DNA of 64,000 nt. It comes from Harmonia axyridis. Taxonomy: Eukaryota; Arthropoda; Insecta; Coleoptera; Coccinellidae. Below are positions 47,677 to 58,172 of this stretch, piece after piece. The stretch is taken from assembly GCF_914767665.1 (NCBI RefSeq), contig NC_059506.1, forward strand, positions 18,701,825 through 18,765,824, given 5' to 3'. Every line of letters starts with the position of its first letter. The first letter of the stretch is position 1. The notes under the pieces are model-generated. The model worked only from the letters and a program-made list of their open reading frames with translations. It ran no database searches and was not told the DNA's origin. The position numbers were made by a program, and so were the translations under genes.

Positions 47677-47945
47677 CTTTTTCTATTTTCGTGAATATTG
47701 GATCATCCTGTACGTTAAAATCATGATTTTTTTTCGTTTTCGTAACCACAAACAATTAATTTATAATCAAAATTCTAAAACTCCGCTTGGCACCGACATA
47801 CAGGATGACCAATAAACATTCCCTCATGAAAAAAATTTCATTCAGTTTATTATGAATTAACTCTTTGTGGTAACGAAAACGAAAAAATCATGATATTAAC
47901 GTACAGGGTTATCCAATATTCTCGAAAATAGAAAATTTCTGATTT
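47677..47945. repeat. Foldback repeat with about 75-bp arms
   Basis: CTATTTTCGTGAATATTGGA to AACCACAAA on the left (47,679-47,752) is matched by the inverse at about 47,870-47,943, with CCTGTACGTTAA in both. An unpaired ACAGGATGACC lies between them. It resembles a MITE, but TA flanks and CAGGG ends are not obvious. Confidence 0.75.
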
Positions 47946-49695
47946 TTTTGTGTCTGGATCTGATTTCAGAAATATTGAAGGAAGGCCATAGTGATGACAA
48001 AACTTCAAAAATTTGAATTTCACTCGTGAGATGAACATCAATCACCCTAAATATCTCAAACCAAGACAGTCAGGCGATTGAAATCCTTGATACGAGTCCT
48101 CCATGATGACCTTCATTCATGGTATTCGTTTGTCGCATTCTTCCCAGGACACCCTATATGACGAAAGCATAACTAAAACTTTTCAAATGAGGTATCAACA
48201 GGCACAGTGAGCAGGTTTTTGTCGATAGGAGTACATCAAGATAATATAAACTATAACCCTCAGACCTTCACTATGAAGCAGAGTTACCTCATTCTACATA
48301 ATTGTGAATGATGTAAGAGGATAGTTTTGGTCTAAAACGTTAATCGTTGATAATCATTCAACATTAATAGTATATAAACATAAAAAAGCTTCAAAAGGCA
48401 ACAAAAAAGTATTTAATTGATAACTGCACTTTATTATCATTTCATTACATATCTTTTGGCATTACATCCTCGGAATCCAATTAAACACTAAAACTATTCA
48501 AATTACAAATTCGTTTTTGATCCAAAAAGATAATTTACGAAATATTTTCCATGAATAACAAAGTTTGCAAAGGTTGAAATGATCACCTTTTTCAAGCGAA
48601 GTGATGTTTCACAATTCTGGATTTATTATTCTATATTAATTAGCTTTTGCAAATTAAAGTTGTTGGTTAATTCAAATCGAAATACAGATGTCAGTACTTT
48701 CTAATTCGTCCTTGGTTGTTATCAAATTGAACGATCAATAATTCATATTTCACATTTATTATGATATTGGTTCATATATTCAGGAAGTTTGGTGTAGTGC
48801 TACAGCAGAATAAAGCTATTATATGCTTTTAGTCGTTGAAGTGTTGAACAATTTAAAATTATTAGTTATATTCCGTACAAGGAAGTTTTCATAAATAAAA
48901 AAGGCATATTATACTATATTCGCAGTAAAATTGATCTACAACAAAAAATTCATAATGGTTCCTTTCTTTCCAGAGAAGTCCGCATTCAGTTGGTTTCTCC
49001 TGTGAAAAAGACTGTTTTTTCTTAGAGAGGTTTCAGAACTATAACAATATATTGATTGATAAATATACCTACATAGTTAATTCAATTGAAATTATGCTGA
49101 AGACTTGCAGGGTCAGATTGTTAAAAAAAAATACGAAAATTGCGGCCTTTGTAGAAGTGGTCTATTTAGTTTTTCGGAATTTCCCAAATCGGTTGATTGA
49201 GTTGATTCCATCCCTCGATAATTTCAAGTCTAAGAAATGTCATTACAGGATACCTTGCGAAAATTGAAAAGTTTGATCGACGGACACAACGTCTTGTTCA
49301 CGGAAACCAAAATTCTTTCAGAAATCGAAGTTTCTACCCAAGTATGAAAGTGGAAGCTATCGGAAAATACAAGAATTACAATAAAAAAAAACAGAAAAAC
49401 AGAAGCAGAGACATCTATCATTTAGAGCACCTATTTACTAGTAATAGATCGCATGAACAATTACCAAATTGATGAATATCCCTTTTGCATTCCACTTAAT
49501 GAAGAAAGTATAAATTCAATATCCAAAGAAAAACTTCTTCACAGAAATGCAATGTTGAGTTAGAATCTACCATGCAGAAATCTCTGAAGATGCATACCGC
49601 AGTTTTGGAGGAAATATTAAGTGAAAAACCGATTACACCACGGCTAGTTAGCCCCGAATTATATAGCAATGTTGAAAGGTAAAGACAATTCACAC
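47946..49695. other. No recognised feature
   Basis: AT-rich, no gene or repeat recognised. Confidence 0.4.
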
Positions 49696-49883
49696 TATCT
49701 TTGGCGTTTTATAAGGTGTGTGAATAAGTCTTTCCCGTTTTTTGTAAGAGATGGCGCCACCAATACTGTGCGAGTATTTAATGGTTACATGTGTCATAAT
49801 CAAAGCTTATTCATCTGTCAACAATTCCACACTAACACATTAGTTGAAATTTTTTCGCATCATAAATTTTTGAAATCGTGAAA

Positions 49884-50921
49884 ATGTCGAAATTTGAGCC
49901 GAGTCGACGTCATTTGCGGGAAGTTTCACTTTATTGGTTCAATTTGAAGAAATCTGCTGCCGAGGCGCATCGGTTGCTTCAGGAAGCTTATGGAGAAGGT
50001 TGTGTCGATGATTCAAGTGTTCGCGGATGGTTTCGACGCTTCAAAAGTTTTGATTTCGACGTGGAAGATAAGGAGCGTTCCGGGCGGCCGCAAATCTTTG
50101 AAGATCAAAAATTGGCGACTTTGCTTGATGAAGATTCGTGTCAAACGCAAGAAGAACTTGCTGAAGCATTGGGAGTCGACCGAACAACCATTTCCAAGCG
50201 TTTGAAAGCCATGGGAATGATCCAAAAGCAAGGAAATTGGGTGCCGTACGAACTGAAGCTGAGAGACGTCGAACGGCGTTTTTTCACTTGCGAACAGCTG
50301 CTTCAGCGACATAAAAGAAAGAGTTTTCTGCATCGTATCGTGACTGGCGAAGAAAAGTGGATCCGTTACGATAATCAGAAGCGAAGAAAATCATGGGGAC
50401 TACCCGGCCATGCATCATCATCGACGGCCAAGCCAAATATTCATGGCGCCAAGCTCATGCTCTGTATATGGTGGGACCAGCTAGGTGTGGTTTACTATGA
50501 GCTTCTGAAACCGAATGAAAGGATCACAGGCGAGGTCTATCGACGACAATTGATGCGTTTGAGCCGCGCACTGCGAGAAAAACGGCCACAATACTCCGAC
50601 AGGCACGACAAAGTTATTTTGCAACATGACAATGCTCGCCCACATGTTGCACAGCCGGTGAAAACATACTTAGAAACGCTCAAATGGGAAGTCCTACCCC
50701 ACCCGCCGTATAGTACAGACATTGCTCCGTCTGATTACCATCTCTTCAAATCGATGACGCATGGCCTGGCTGACCAGCACTTCCATTCCTACGAGGAAGC
50801 CAAAAAATGGGTGGATGACTGGATAGAGGCCAAACCGGTCGAATTTTTTCGCAATGGGATTCGTATGTTGCCAGAAAGATGGGGAAAAGTTGTAGCTAGC
50901 GATGGCCAATACTTTCAATAA
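49884..50921 (+). CDS. Mariner transposase, full length, first catalytic Asp replaced by Glu
   Basis: The 345-codon frame encodes a mauritiana-subfamily (Mos1-type) mariner transposase, the nuclear enzyme that cuts and pastes the element at TA sites. I start at the ATG at 49,884, giving MSKFEPSRRHLREVS; the in-frame GTG six bases earlier is not a plausible animal start. Residues 1-110 hold two helix-turn-helix regions. The linker motif WVPYEL is at 119-124 (family WVPHEL). The catalytic domain follows. DD34D residues two and three are Asp249 (HDNARPH) and Asp284 (IAPSDYHLF), at the positions usual for Mos1. Residue 156, in IVTGEEKWI, is Glu (codon 50,349-50,351), where mariners have Asp (TGDEKW). 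YSTDIAP also departs from YSPDLAP. The frame has no stop or frameshift. The enzyme may be weak or inactive. Confidence 0.96.
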   Translation: MSKFEPSRRHLREVSLYWFNLKKSAAEAHRLLQEAYGEGCVDDSSVRGWFRRFKSFDFDVEDKERSGRPQIFEDQKLATLLDEDSCQTQEELAEALGVDRTTISKRLKAMGMIQKQGNWVPYELKLRDVERRFFTCEQLLQRHKRKSFLHRIVTGEEKWIRYDNQKRRKSWGLPGHASSSTAKPNIHGAKLMLCIWWDQLGVVYYELLKPNERITGEVYRRQLMRLSRALREKRPQYSDRHDKVILQHDNARPHVAQPVKTYLETLKWEVLPHPPYSTDIAPSDYHLFKSMTHGLADQHFHSYEEAKKWVDDWIEAKPVEFFRNGIRMLPERWGKVVASDGQYFQ

Positions 50922-50944
50922 TTCATTTGTAACCATTTTTTCAC

Positions 50945-50950
50945 AATAAA
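50945..50950 (+). promoter_or_regulatory. AATAAA polyadenylation signal of the mariner
   Basis: AATAAA lies 24 bases after the stop codon and inside the element, consistent with transcript ending within the transposon. Confidence 0.6.
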
Positions 50951-51036
50951 GGCTCAAAATTTGAAAAAAAACGGGATAGACTTATTCACACACCTTATAT
51001 AAAAATCTGCGAGACTTTTACAAAACGCCAAAGATA

Positions 51037-54000
51037 ATGTTAGTTACTTTTATGAAACGAAAAATTTTCAAATAATTATAGGAAATTGAATGACTAATTT
51101 TTTTTTTTTTGGTCGAACAGAGGTCAAATTTCAGGCAAAATACCCTCCACCCTAAATTCCTTCAATGTTTATTTTAGAAGTATCTCATCAATTGTCGAAA
51201 ATAATTACACGCGTAAGGTTGAAAATGAATATTGAATTTTTTTTCCGATTCGGGATATGCTTCAATTATTATTTCTTGATCAGTTGAAAAATGTGCCTTT
51301 CTCAATAAAATGTTTTTTTCGTAAATTACTCAAATAATGGACCAGGCAAAAAGCTCGAGAAAAAGGCAACGTACAATAGCATGAATAAAAAGCACAATAT
51401 CTCTGAGTTGTCATCTAAATTCAGATGATTCCTTCCTCACCCGTTACGACAAGAACCATCCATTTATATCAAAAGGAGACACGAACGACGCAAAAAAAGC
51501 TCGAAAACACCCTTCTAGGGATTTATTAAATCATCCTCAGGCAGAGATTGGGACCTTTCTCATGCATCAAAAACCCATAGTCCGTCCGGAACCCCAATTT
51601 ACACATTTCTTACATTTCGTATTCAAATTCGGGCCCATCCACCGATCGCCGTGATTCAAAGAGCTTACGATGTGACCGCGATGAGGTTCTTTCAGCTCGA
51701 CCAAACGTTCTTTGAAATAATAAAATTCAAAACAATCGATGAAACTTGATTGTCGAGTTGAGATTTAGTTTTAAGAAAAATGGGGTTATGTTTATATCTT
51801 GCGGAGCAAGCGTTTTCAGTTGTTTTCTGATTTTTTCTTTTTTGATGAAGATGATATATATTTCAAACTGACAATAGCTTGGGCGCTTTATCCGGATAAA
51901 TAGTAAATTAGGACCGTCTTCCAAAAAATTTACTATTTTGGGTGTTTGATAAGTCCAATATTGAAGATTGATGCATTATAAACGCCTTTTCGACAACGAT
52001 GTTGCTTTTTAAGAAACTGAAGATTTCAATCAAATTGAGTTCATGCAAGAAGGAATATTGAGCTATGCCTGCCAGCCGATCTATTGTACTCTACTTCGAA
52101 GTTTTTCTGACCGCTCACTCTATTGCGATCAGCAGAATTAATAATGGATTGATAAGTTAGGAAAGTCCTACTCTAGAAAATTATCTCATCATTCGAACAG
52201 TCGAAAATTTTCATTTTATTTAAATTTATTCAAATATTTATGACGACCAGTTTTCAATACATTTTTGACAACCTATAATAGGGATGTTGAGCCATATAAT
52301 AAAATCAAATGAATTTAGGTTTTTTCTTTTTTGAAATACTAAAATAGCATTTTCATTATCTTATTTCTCGAATTAATTTCAATAAAATTGATTTAAATTG
52401 TGTTAATTCTTATCGAGTAGCACGTGACTGCGAACGCCAATCAGGGCAATTTGACGTCATAGCACAGAAACGTTTAGAACATAGACAAACTAATCTTATC
52501 TAGAACTAGTTTATCTATGGTTTAGAACGTCAGATGATATAATCAAACCGCCTTTACTGTCAATATCAGATGATATTTGTTCAGTTTGACAGACCGTTAG
52601 CATGTGGTGATCATAGATAAACCAGTTGTTTTTCTATGGTGGTGACTCTTTTATGCAGTGACGTCACCATAATACCGTGACAGAATGGAGCGTTTCAGCG
52701 GGACTTTTGAAAACTTTTTTTATTAACGTATTTTTTATTGGTACTTTCTATTTTTTTTTTCGTGTTTATATAGGGCTTATCTACAAATTGAAAGCAATTT
52801 CAAAATATAGGCAACATCTAAATATAGGCTATTGTTGCTTATAGGTGTTGAATACCTTATCTTCATCAATGCAATATCAGAGCTAATCGACTTCAATAAG
52901 AACTCATGAAGTACAGTCCGGATTTATTCAATATTTCAAGTTAATGTTGATGTGTGAGAATTCTTCAGAAAATAAAACATAATTCCTAAAAATTTTGAAA
53001 TATTCTATAAATATGCCTACAGTTTTAAAGAACGTTTCCATTTCTGATAACTCATTATAATTATTTCGCTGAAATGGTGAGCTTTGATTTGATGCAAACA
53101 AAAATCGAAATTCCTCAATTTTTACGATTTTTCACTGAATAATCCTCCTAGTTATTAAATTTCTCCGACTGCTAATGGTAACAACTTTTTGCCTCATAAG
53201 AACCAATGCATTTTCAATCTGTTTTTTCATGAATTATGACAAATTTAGGACAGGTGACAATTTCTTGATCTACAGAAAATAGTGTCTCTGTTTGGTTGAA
53301 ATTTCTAAAAAGTGTCTTTTTTCAAGTTTTCTGTGCTATAATCTGCAATTTCTGTATGTCTTCAAGTTAATCCGAAAGAAGGGAGAAAAAAGTATCTGTT
53401 TTTTAGTTATCAATTGTCGACGTATTAGAATTTATGTTTTACGTACTTAATTATATATTTATATCAGAATCTTGAAAACTCAAAAGTCTGTAATTTTTGT
53501 ATGGATTATATGTTTTTAACACACAAGAACGTGGCATCGAAATATTTTTCGATACTAGGGGGTTCGGGTCATGATTAAGGTTGAAAAACACTGGTTTAAA
53601 CTGACCGTTATCTGACTCTTGACGTTATGTACTGAAAAAAAAATGTTTATGTCGCAAAGAATTGAACTTAATTGACCCTTCCCCTGATACTTCCTTTTGT
53701 CCCTTTAATATAATATAAAGCGCAGATGAATGTACCATTAAAATACAATGAGAACTGACCAACCATCCAGACTCTTCTGCTGATCAAATTCAGCTCTTCG
53801 GGCAGCTCAGACGAACAAGCGATTCGGCACACCCTATATACGGAAATAAAGCAATCGGAAAGGGTCGATAAATTCCTATTGTGAATACCTTCGAACGAGG
53901 TAGATACAATGAAAGTCGCAATGTCGAAATGTAAGTGGACACACGCAACAATGAGGTTATGCTATAAGCCGTTACGAAGATCGTAAGTTATTGGCATTAT

Positions 54001-54213
54001 TGCCGATTGTTGCTTTCGCAGGGACGAGGAACAATGTCAAGGCGAAGAGGGTTAACGTCGATGACAAATTTATAGGGTAGCCAATCAGTATTTTCAAAAG
54101 GTACGGACTGCGGAGGGAATAACTAATGAACTTGAAATTCGTTACAACGTTCCGATCAACTTTTGTCCTATTATCCAGTTTGGACAGAATAATTTTAAAC
54201 GCGATAGTTATAT
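51037..54213. other. Long stretch without recognised genes
   Basis: About 3.2 kb with no gene supported. At 52,430-52,690 three related blocks of the CATAGATAAACTAGT type occur in both orientations, together with two TGACGTCA strings. This could be a decayed palindromic repeat. Confidence 0.4.
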
Positions 54214-54398
54214 TAGGCCAATTGAAAAGTCCCCGGTCTGATGCACAGATGGCGGAGTTAGTATCGAATCCATATGATTTTTAGTTAATACCAACCTTCA
54301 AACGATAAGTGTCAAAATTTGACAGCAGTCCGACCATTAAGTTGTGATATATTGCGTTGTGAGTGCAGCTATTTTTGTTATTTGAAAAAAGATAAAAG

Positions 54399-55722
54399 AT
54401 GGAACAAAAAGAATTTCGTGTGCTGATAAAATCTTGATTTTTTAAGGGAAAAAATACAGTTGAAGCAAAATCTTGGCTTGATGAAGAGTTTCCGGGGTCT
54501 ACACCAGAAAAATCGACCATCATTGATTGGTATGCTAAGTTTAAATGTGGTGAAATGAGCACCGAAGACGGCGAGCGCAGTGGACGTCCAAAAGAGGTTG
54601 TCACCGACGAAAAAAACAAAAAAGTTCTCAAAATAATTTTGAATAACCGTAAAGTGAAGTCTATCGAGATAGCAAATTTTGTGAAGATATCATCTGAACG
54701 TGTACAGGGTGGGCAAATAAGCGAGGTAAGCGGCTATATCTCAGGATCCACTCATCGTAGAGACTTGCGGTAAAAAACTCCATAACTCCAGAACGCCTGG
54801 AGCTATCGCTTTGCGACCTTTTGTTTTTTTCATACAAATTTGATGGGATTTCTGTTTCTCTTGAAACTTAAAGACACAATTTGGTTTTTCGCAGTGCTTC
54901 AGTTGAAGAATATCTTCTTTCCGCCATAACTTCAGAACGCCTTGAATTATCGCTTTGCGACCTTGAGGTTTTTTTATGCAAATTTGATGGAATTTCTGTT
55001 TCTGTTAAAAAAATCCTATAATTATTTCAACAATTCAATAATTTCAATCAGTCAGATTTCTCCCTTTCACCTTCCCTCATTTGATGTCGTGAAATTGAAT
55101 GTGACAATTCAATAAGATAGAGAATTTTCTAAGGATTACAGTGATGATATTTTTTCTTCAACTTCATATGAAACATTTTCGAGTAAAATTCATTTTTCTA
55201 CTCGACGGTAGCTATTAAGCCCCCTAGCGGTAGATGTATGAACTTCAGAATAATTTCCAGTGTGTTCTCTTTATCACTTTAATGGTAAAATTTTTTACCG
55301 CAAGTCTCTACGATGAGTGGATCCTGAGATATAGCCGCTTACCTCGCTTATTTGCCCACCCTGTACATCATATCACATCAGTATTCTGGAATGCGCAAGG
55401 TATAATATTCATTGATTACCTCCAAAAGGGCCAAACCATCAACAGCGATTATTATATAGTGTTATTGGATCGCTTAAAGGATGAAATCGTTAAAAAACGG
55501 ACCCATTTGAAGAAAATGAAGGTTCTGTATCATCGAGACAATGCGCCGTGTCACATATCAATGAAAACAATGGCAAAATTGCATGAATTAGGCTTCGAAT
55601 TGCTTCTGCATCCACCGTATTCGCCAGATCTGGCTCCAAGCGACATTTTTCTGTTCTTAGACCTCAAAAGAATGCTCGCTGGAAAGAAAATTAGCGCCCT
55701 CGAAGGCAACTATGTTGACTAA
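54399..55722 (+). pseudogene. Mariner transposase (A6), split and deleted
   Basis: It starts MEQKEFRVLIKS at 54,399 and soon meets a stop. The HTH region continues in another frame (MSTEDGERSGRPKEVVTDEK). After the nested MITE, the frame 55,234-55,722 resumes mid-catalytic domain with SVFWNAQGIIFIDYLQKGQT, then VLYHRDNAPCHIS (second Asp kept) and PPYSPDLAPSDIFLFLDLKR (third Asp kept). It ends in LEGNYVD with the final helix region deleted. The first catalytic Asp block is gone. Confidence 0.88.
54705..55363. mobile_element. MITE with 73-bp inverted repeats (family M5) inside mariner A6
   Basis: Arms 54705-54777 and 55291-55363 begin CAGGGTGGGCAAATAAGCGA. TA is duplicated at 54703-54704 and 55364-55365. 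The centre holds an imperfect tandem duplication of about 120-170 bp: ATCGCTTTGCGACCTT occurs twice, each followed by CAAATTTGATGG and TTTCTGTTTCT. It is non-coding. Confidence 0.92.
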
Positions 55723-55785
55723 TAAAATCGAATTTTGCCAAAAAATGTGTTTTACTATGGTAGACCGGTGACTTTTTAATTGGCC

Positions 55786-56147
55786 ATAAAGAAGCTTTAA
55801 CTGATACTCAATTGGCACAACTCGGTACACGAACCATATGCCCCAGAAATCGAATCGCATAAAAAAAGCCGAGCATACGGCCCCTTCCCGCTTCTCCAGC
55901 GAGCCTCATGTTTTATATCCACCCCTAACAACGCTATCAACACCGGCCATAAACTACCCCTCAGCACGTGACAGCCCTAATGAAAAAAATAAGTACGCCA
56001 GACAGGGATCTGAGTTATGCCGTCCTATCTCGCAGCAGCAAGAGGGTGTCCGGTCTGCAAAATCGTTCCCCCCACTGCGGCAAATAGTGTAATCATCCCT
56101 TAATCACGGATTATTTGCACGATTTGTCGCGAGCGCCGGTTTTGAAT
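55786..56147. other. No recognised feature
   Basis: GC-richer sequence with an unrecognised 84-codon frame at 55,838-56,092. Confidence 0.4.
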
Positions 56148-56533
56148 GGAATCTGGCGAACTGAGAGTTGAAGCGGTGGTTTTTTGCGAAAGGAAATCAT
56201 ACGGTCGATTAGGGGGATCACTTCCGATCGGGTTATTGTGATTTGCAAGGTGATATCTGTGTTTGAGTTCATGATAGGCGTATTGGTTTGGTTTCGATAG
56301 GGTGAGGCAGATGTTGACGATATCGGATCGGTTAGAGTTAGTCGGACCTCGTGGAGAGAATATTAATTATCGTCTATGATGACGGTAATTTGCTGAAGCA
56401 CAGAGGAAAAGGGGTTTGATCCTATAATTCCTCTGAAAGAAATAGAATAATTATAATCATTACGCCTTTCTAATGGAAGAAACATGTAATTTTTCTATAT
56501 ATTCCTATCATCACCTTCAAACAATCCGCGAAT
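56148..56533 (+). repeat. Direct duplication, copy 1
   Basis: This segment (with GGTGGTTTTTTGCGAAAGGA and CACTTCCGATCGGGTTATTG) is nearly identical, with scattered substitutions, to 58,877-59,263 in the same orientation. It is followed at once by a jockey RT fragment on the minus strand. Confidence 0.85.
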
Positions 56534-56703
56534 CGGCTATCTTGCACATATGCATTTTCGGTATGTCTGCCATGTTTAAGTTGAACAGCAGCGGTCCTAT
56601 CACCGATGGGAACTCCAGCTTCAATTTCTTCAATCGTCGACCGGGTACTATCAATATTCACTCTAAATTTTTTATTTGCCAGGTACGATTGTACGATTGT
56701 ATC
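56530..56703 (-). pseudogene. Jockey-like RT fragment (copy d)
   Basis: The minus-strand frame reads NIDSTRSTIEEIEAGVPIGD (the GVPQGS box with a deletion). After a frameshift comes the LFNLxMADIPK region. It ends at a degraded FAD box (SRFADC) at 56,530. It is interrupted at 56,708 by MITE M1 copy 2. Confidence 0.8.
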
Positions 56704-56709
56704 TATATA

Positions 56710-57327
56710 CAGGGTGTTTCCTAAACATGCGGCAAAAATTCAGGGGGTTGTTCCTTGGACTATTTTAAGCATGTTTTGTCCTTGGATGATTTTTGAAAAA
56801 CCTCTTTGTTTCGAAGATACAGGGCGAACAACATTTTTCATATTTTTAAAATTAATAATAGTTTAAATAAAAATGCGTACCGCACTGTGTTTACTAAGTA
56901 GGTACAATTAATTTTTAAATTTGTTTAACAACATTCCAATTACTAAAAACGGCCAGTTTTTTGACTAAAAATTGATAAGTGCAGATGGTAAAGGAATACA
57001 GATTAAACACGGTTTTCATTTGAATTCGTTTTGTGATGTATTCTTAATAAGAAATGATCCTGGTGTTTTTGAAAGGGTTCGGCAGTCAATGAGGAGAAGA
57101 TTGGATGCTTGTATGCTGGCTAGAGGTGGTCATTTTCAACAGTTTTTGTAGGTTGAGTTGAATTTTCATGTAATTTTTCATAATGAAATGTTATTATCTG
57201 AAATTTTGTTTACCCTATATCTTCGAAACAAATAGGTTTTTCAAAAATCATCAAGGGACAAAATATTCTTAGAATAGTCCAAGGAACAACCCCCTGAATT
57301 TTTGCCGCATGTTTAGGAAACACCCTG
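56710..57327. mobile_element. MITE M1 copy 2, retaining a transposase tail
   Basis: The left arm 56710-56974 is nearly identical to the arm of 16,323-16,922. The right arm is only about 114 bp (57,214-57,327). The ends are CAGGGTGTTTCCTAAACATG, and TA flanks both sides. Between the arms lie the 70-bp segment that forms the loop of the other copy and the last codons of a transposase. Confidence 0.92.
57048..57150 (+). pseudogene. Transposase C-terminal tail within MITE M1
   Basis: The frame reads NDPGVFERVRQSMRRRLDAC, then MLARGGHFQQFL and a stop. It aligns with the end of the DD41D-like transposase at 13,037 (TPGIFERIRGSMRRRLDACV). This identifies the parent of MITE M1 as a transposon of the same transposase group. 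Confidence 0.85.
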
Positions 57328-57329
57328 TA

Positions 57330-57773
57330 TATTGTATATATATTCTTTTGAGATAGAGCAATACAAAAATTATCAATTTCAAACAACAAAGCATGTGTAG
57401 ATGTAATTTCAGTATTAGCAGAGGAAATGTAAACGGAGCATAATACATTTCAACGTATGATACAGGAAAACAGATAAAAACCTCAGCAAAAACTATGTCT
57501 CCCCGTACAGGTGTAGTGACTGGTTTATGTAAACGTTTGCAGAATAAGCTGACATATCAGGTAAAAGTGTAAGAATAGCTTCAGCTAAACTTTCGCCTAA
57601 TAAAGACGGTTATTATTATTATTATTATATTTATATTGGAGGGCTTCCTCTTCAACCAAAACAAAATTTTCTCCATCCTCTCCCCTTACCAACGGTTGAC
57701 GACTTTATAATTAAATCCTAAAACAAAAAAAAAGAGAACCAGAAAGGAGTACTGTATATAAGTTTTCCTTATA
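57330..57773. other. No gene; ATT microsatellite
   Basis: A short TTA/ATT run lies at about 57,609-57,630. Nothing else is recognised. Confidence 0.45.
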
Positions 57774-58172
57774 TTAATTTGAAGTTAGCGATCCATTCTA
57801 AAAAAGAATCTAAAACTGAATGGATAGCTTGGAAACCACCATGAAATTTATAAATTGGACAATTATTCACCAAGTGGTCAATGGTTTCTTTTACACCACA
57901 CTCACATAGTGGGCTATAAATAGAATGATGTCATTTGAAGAGCGTGCTATTAGGTACAACGATCATGACCAGTCCTAAGTCGATTTAAAATACTACAGAT
58001 TTTCCTAGGAAGATTGAAACCTAGAACATTTTCTGAAGGATCAACGATAAGACTTTTGTTGAAGACATTGCAAGAACTCCATTTCGAACCCCAAATTTCC
58101 TTGTCGCTTTCATTAGATTGAAGGAAGGTATTAATCCATAAAGGTTTGGAAGGATAAGTATCTAGAGATATA
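57774..58172 (-). pseudogene. LINE C-terminal end with CCHC-like motif
   Basis: Minus strand: LNRLRTGHDRCT, then after a frameshift SPLCECGVKETIDHLVNNC and PIYKFHGGFQAIHSVLDSFL, with the natural stop near 57,774. The NRLRTGH followed by CxC...H....C pattern is the zinc-knuckle C-terminus found after the RT/RNase H region of insect LINEs. The part upstream is cut by the MITE at 58,173. Confidence 0.8.

Larger units (their letters stand above)
49714..50996 (+). mobile_element. Mos1-like mariner with intact reading frame
   Basis: The element is 1,283 bp. The inverted repeats AAGGTGTGTGAATAAGTCTT and, at the right, AAGGTGTGTGAATAAGTCTA extend over about 31 bp with one mismatch. TA is duplicated at 49712-49713 and 50997-50998. 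All structural parts of a mariner are present: both ends, one full-length transposase and a poly(A) signal. It is the least decayed element here and is the only copy of its family in the window. Confidence 0.97.
49696..51036. repeat. 15-bp host inverted repeat enclosing the mariner
   Basis: TATCTTTGGCGTTTT (49696-49710) and its exact inverse (51022-51036) lie just outside the mariner. Without the insertion they would be about 30 bases apart and form a small hairpin whose loop contains the TA target. Confidence 0.75.
54216..55785 (+). mobile_element. Himar1-like mariner, copy A6, carrying a nested MITE
   Basis: The left end GGCCAATTGAAAAGTCCCCG follows TA (54214-54215); the right inverse ends at about 55,785. 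The mariner sequence is interrupted at 54,705-55,363 and also has an internal deletion right after the break, so about 910 bp of mariner remain. Confidence 0.92.

Noticed and set aside
49878..49883. GTG as start of the mariner transposase (347 codons)
   Set aside because: Animal genes start at ATG. The ATG at 49,884 gives 345 residues, and then the catalytic positions fall on the usual Mos1 numbers.
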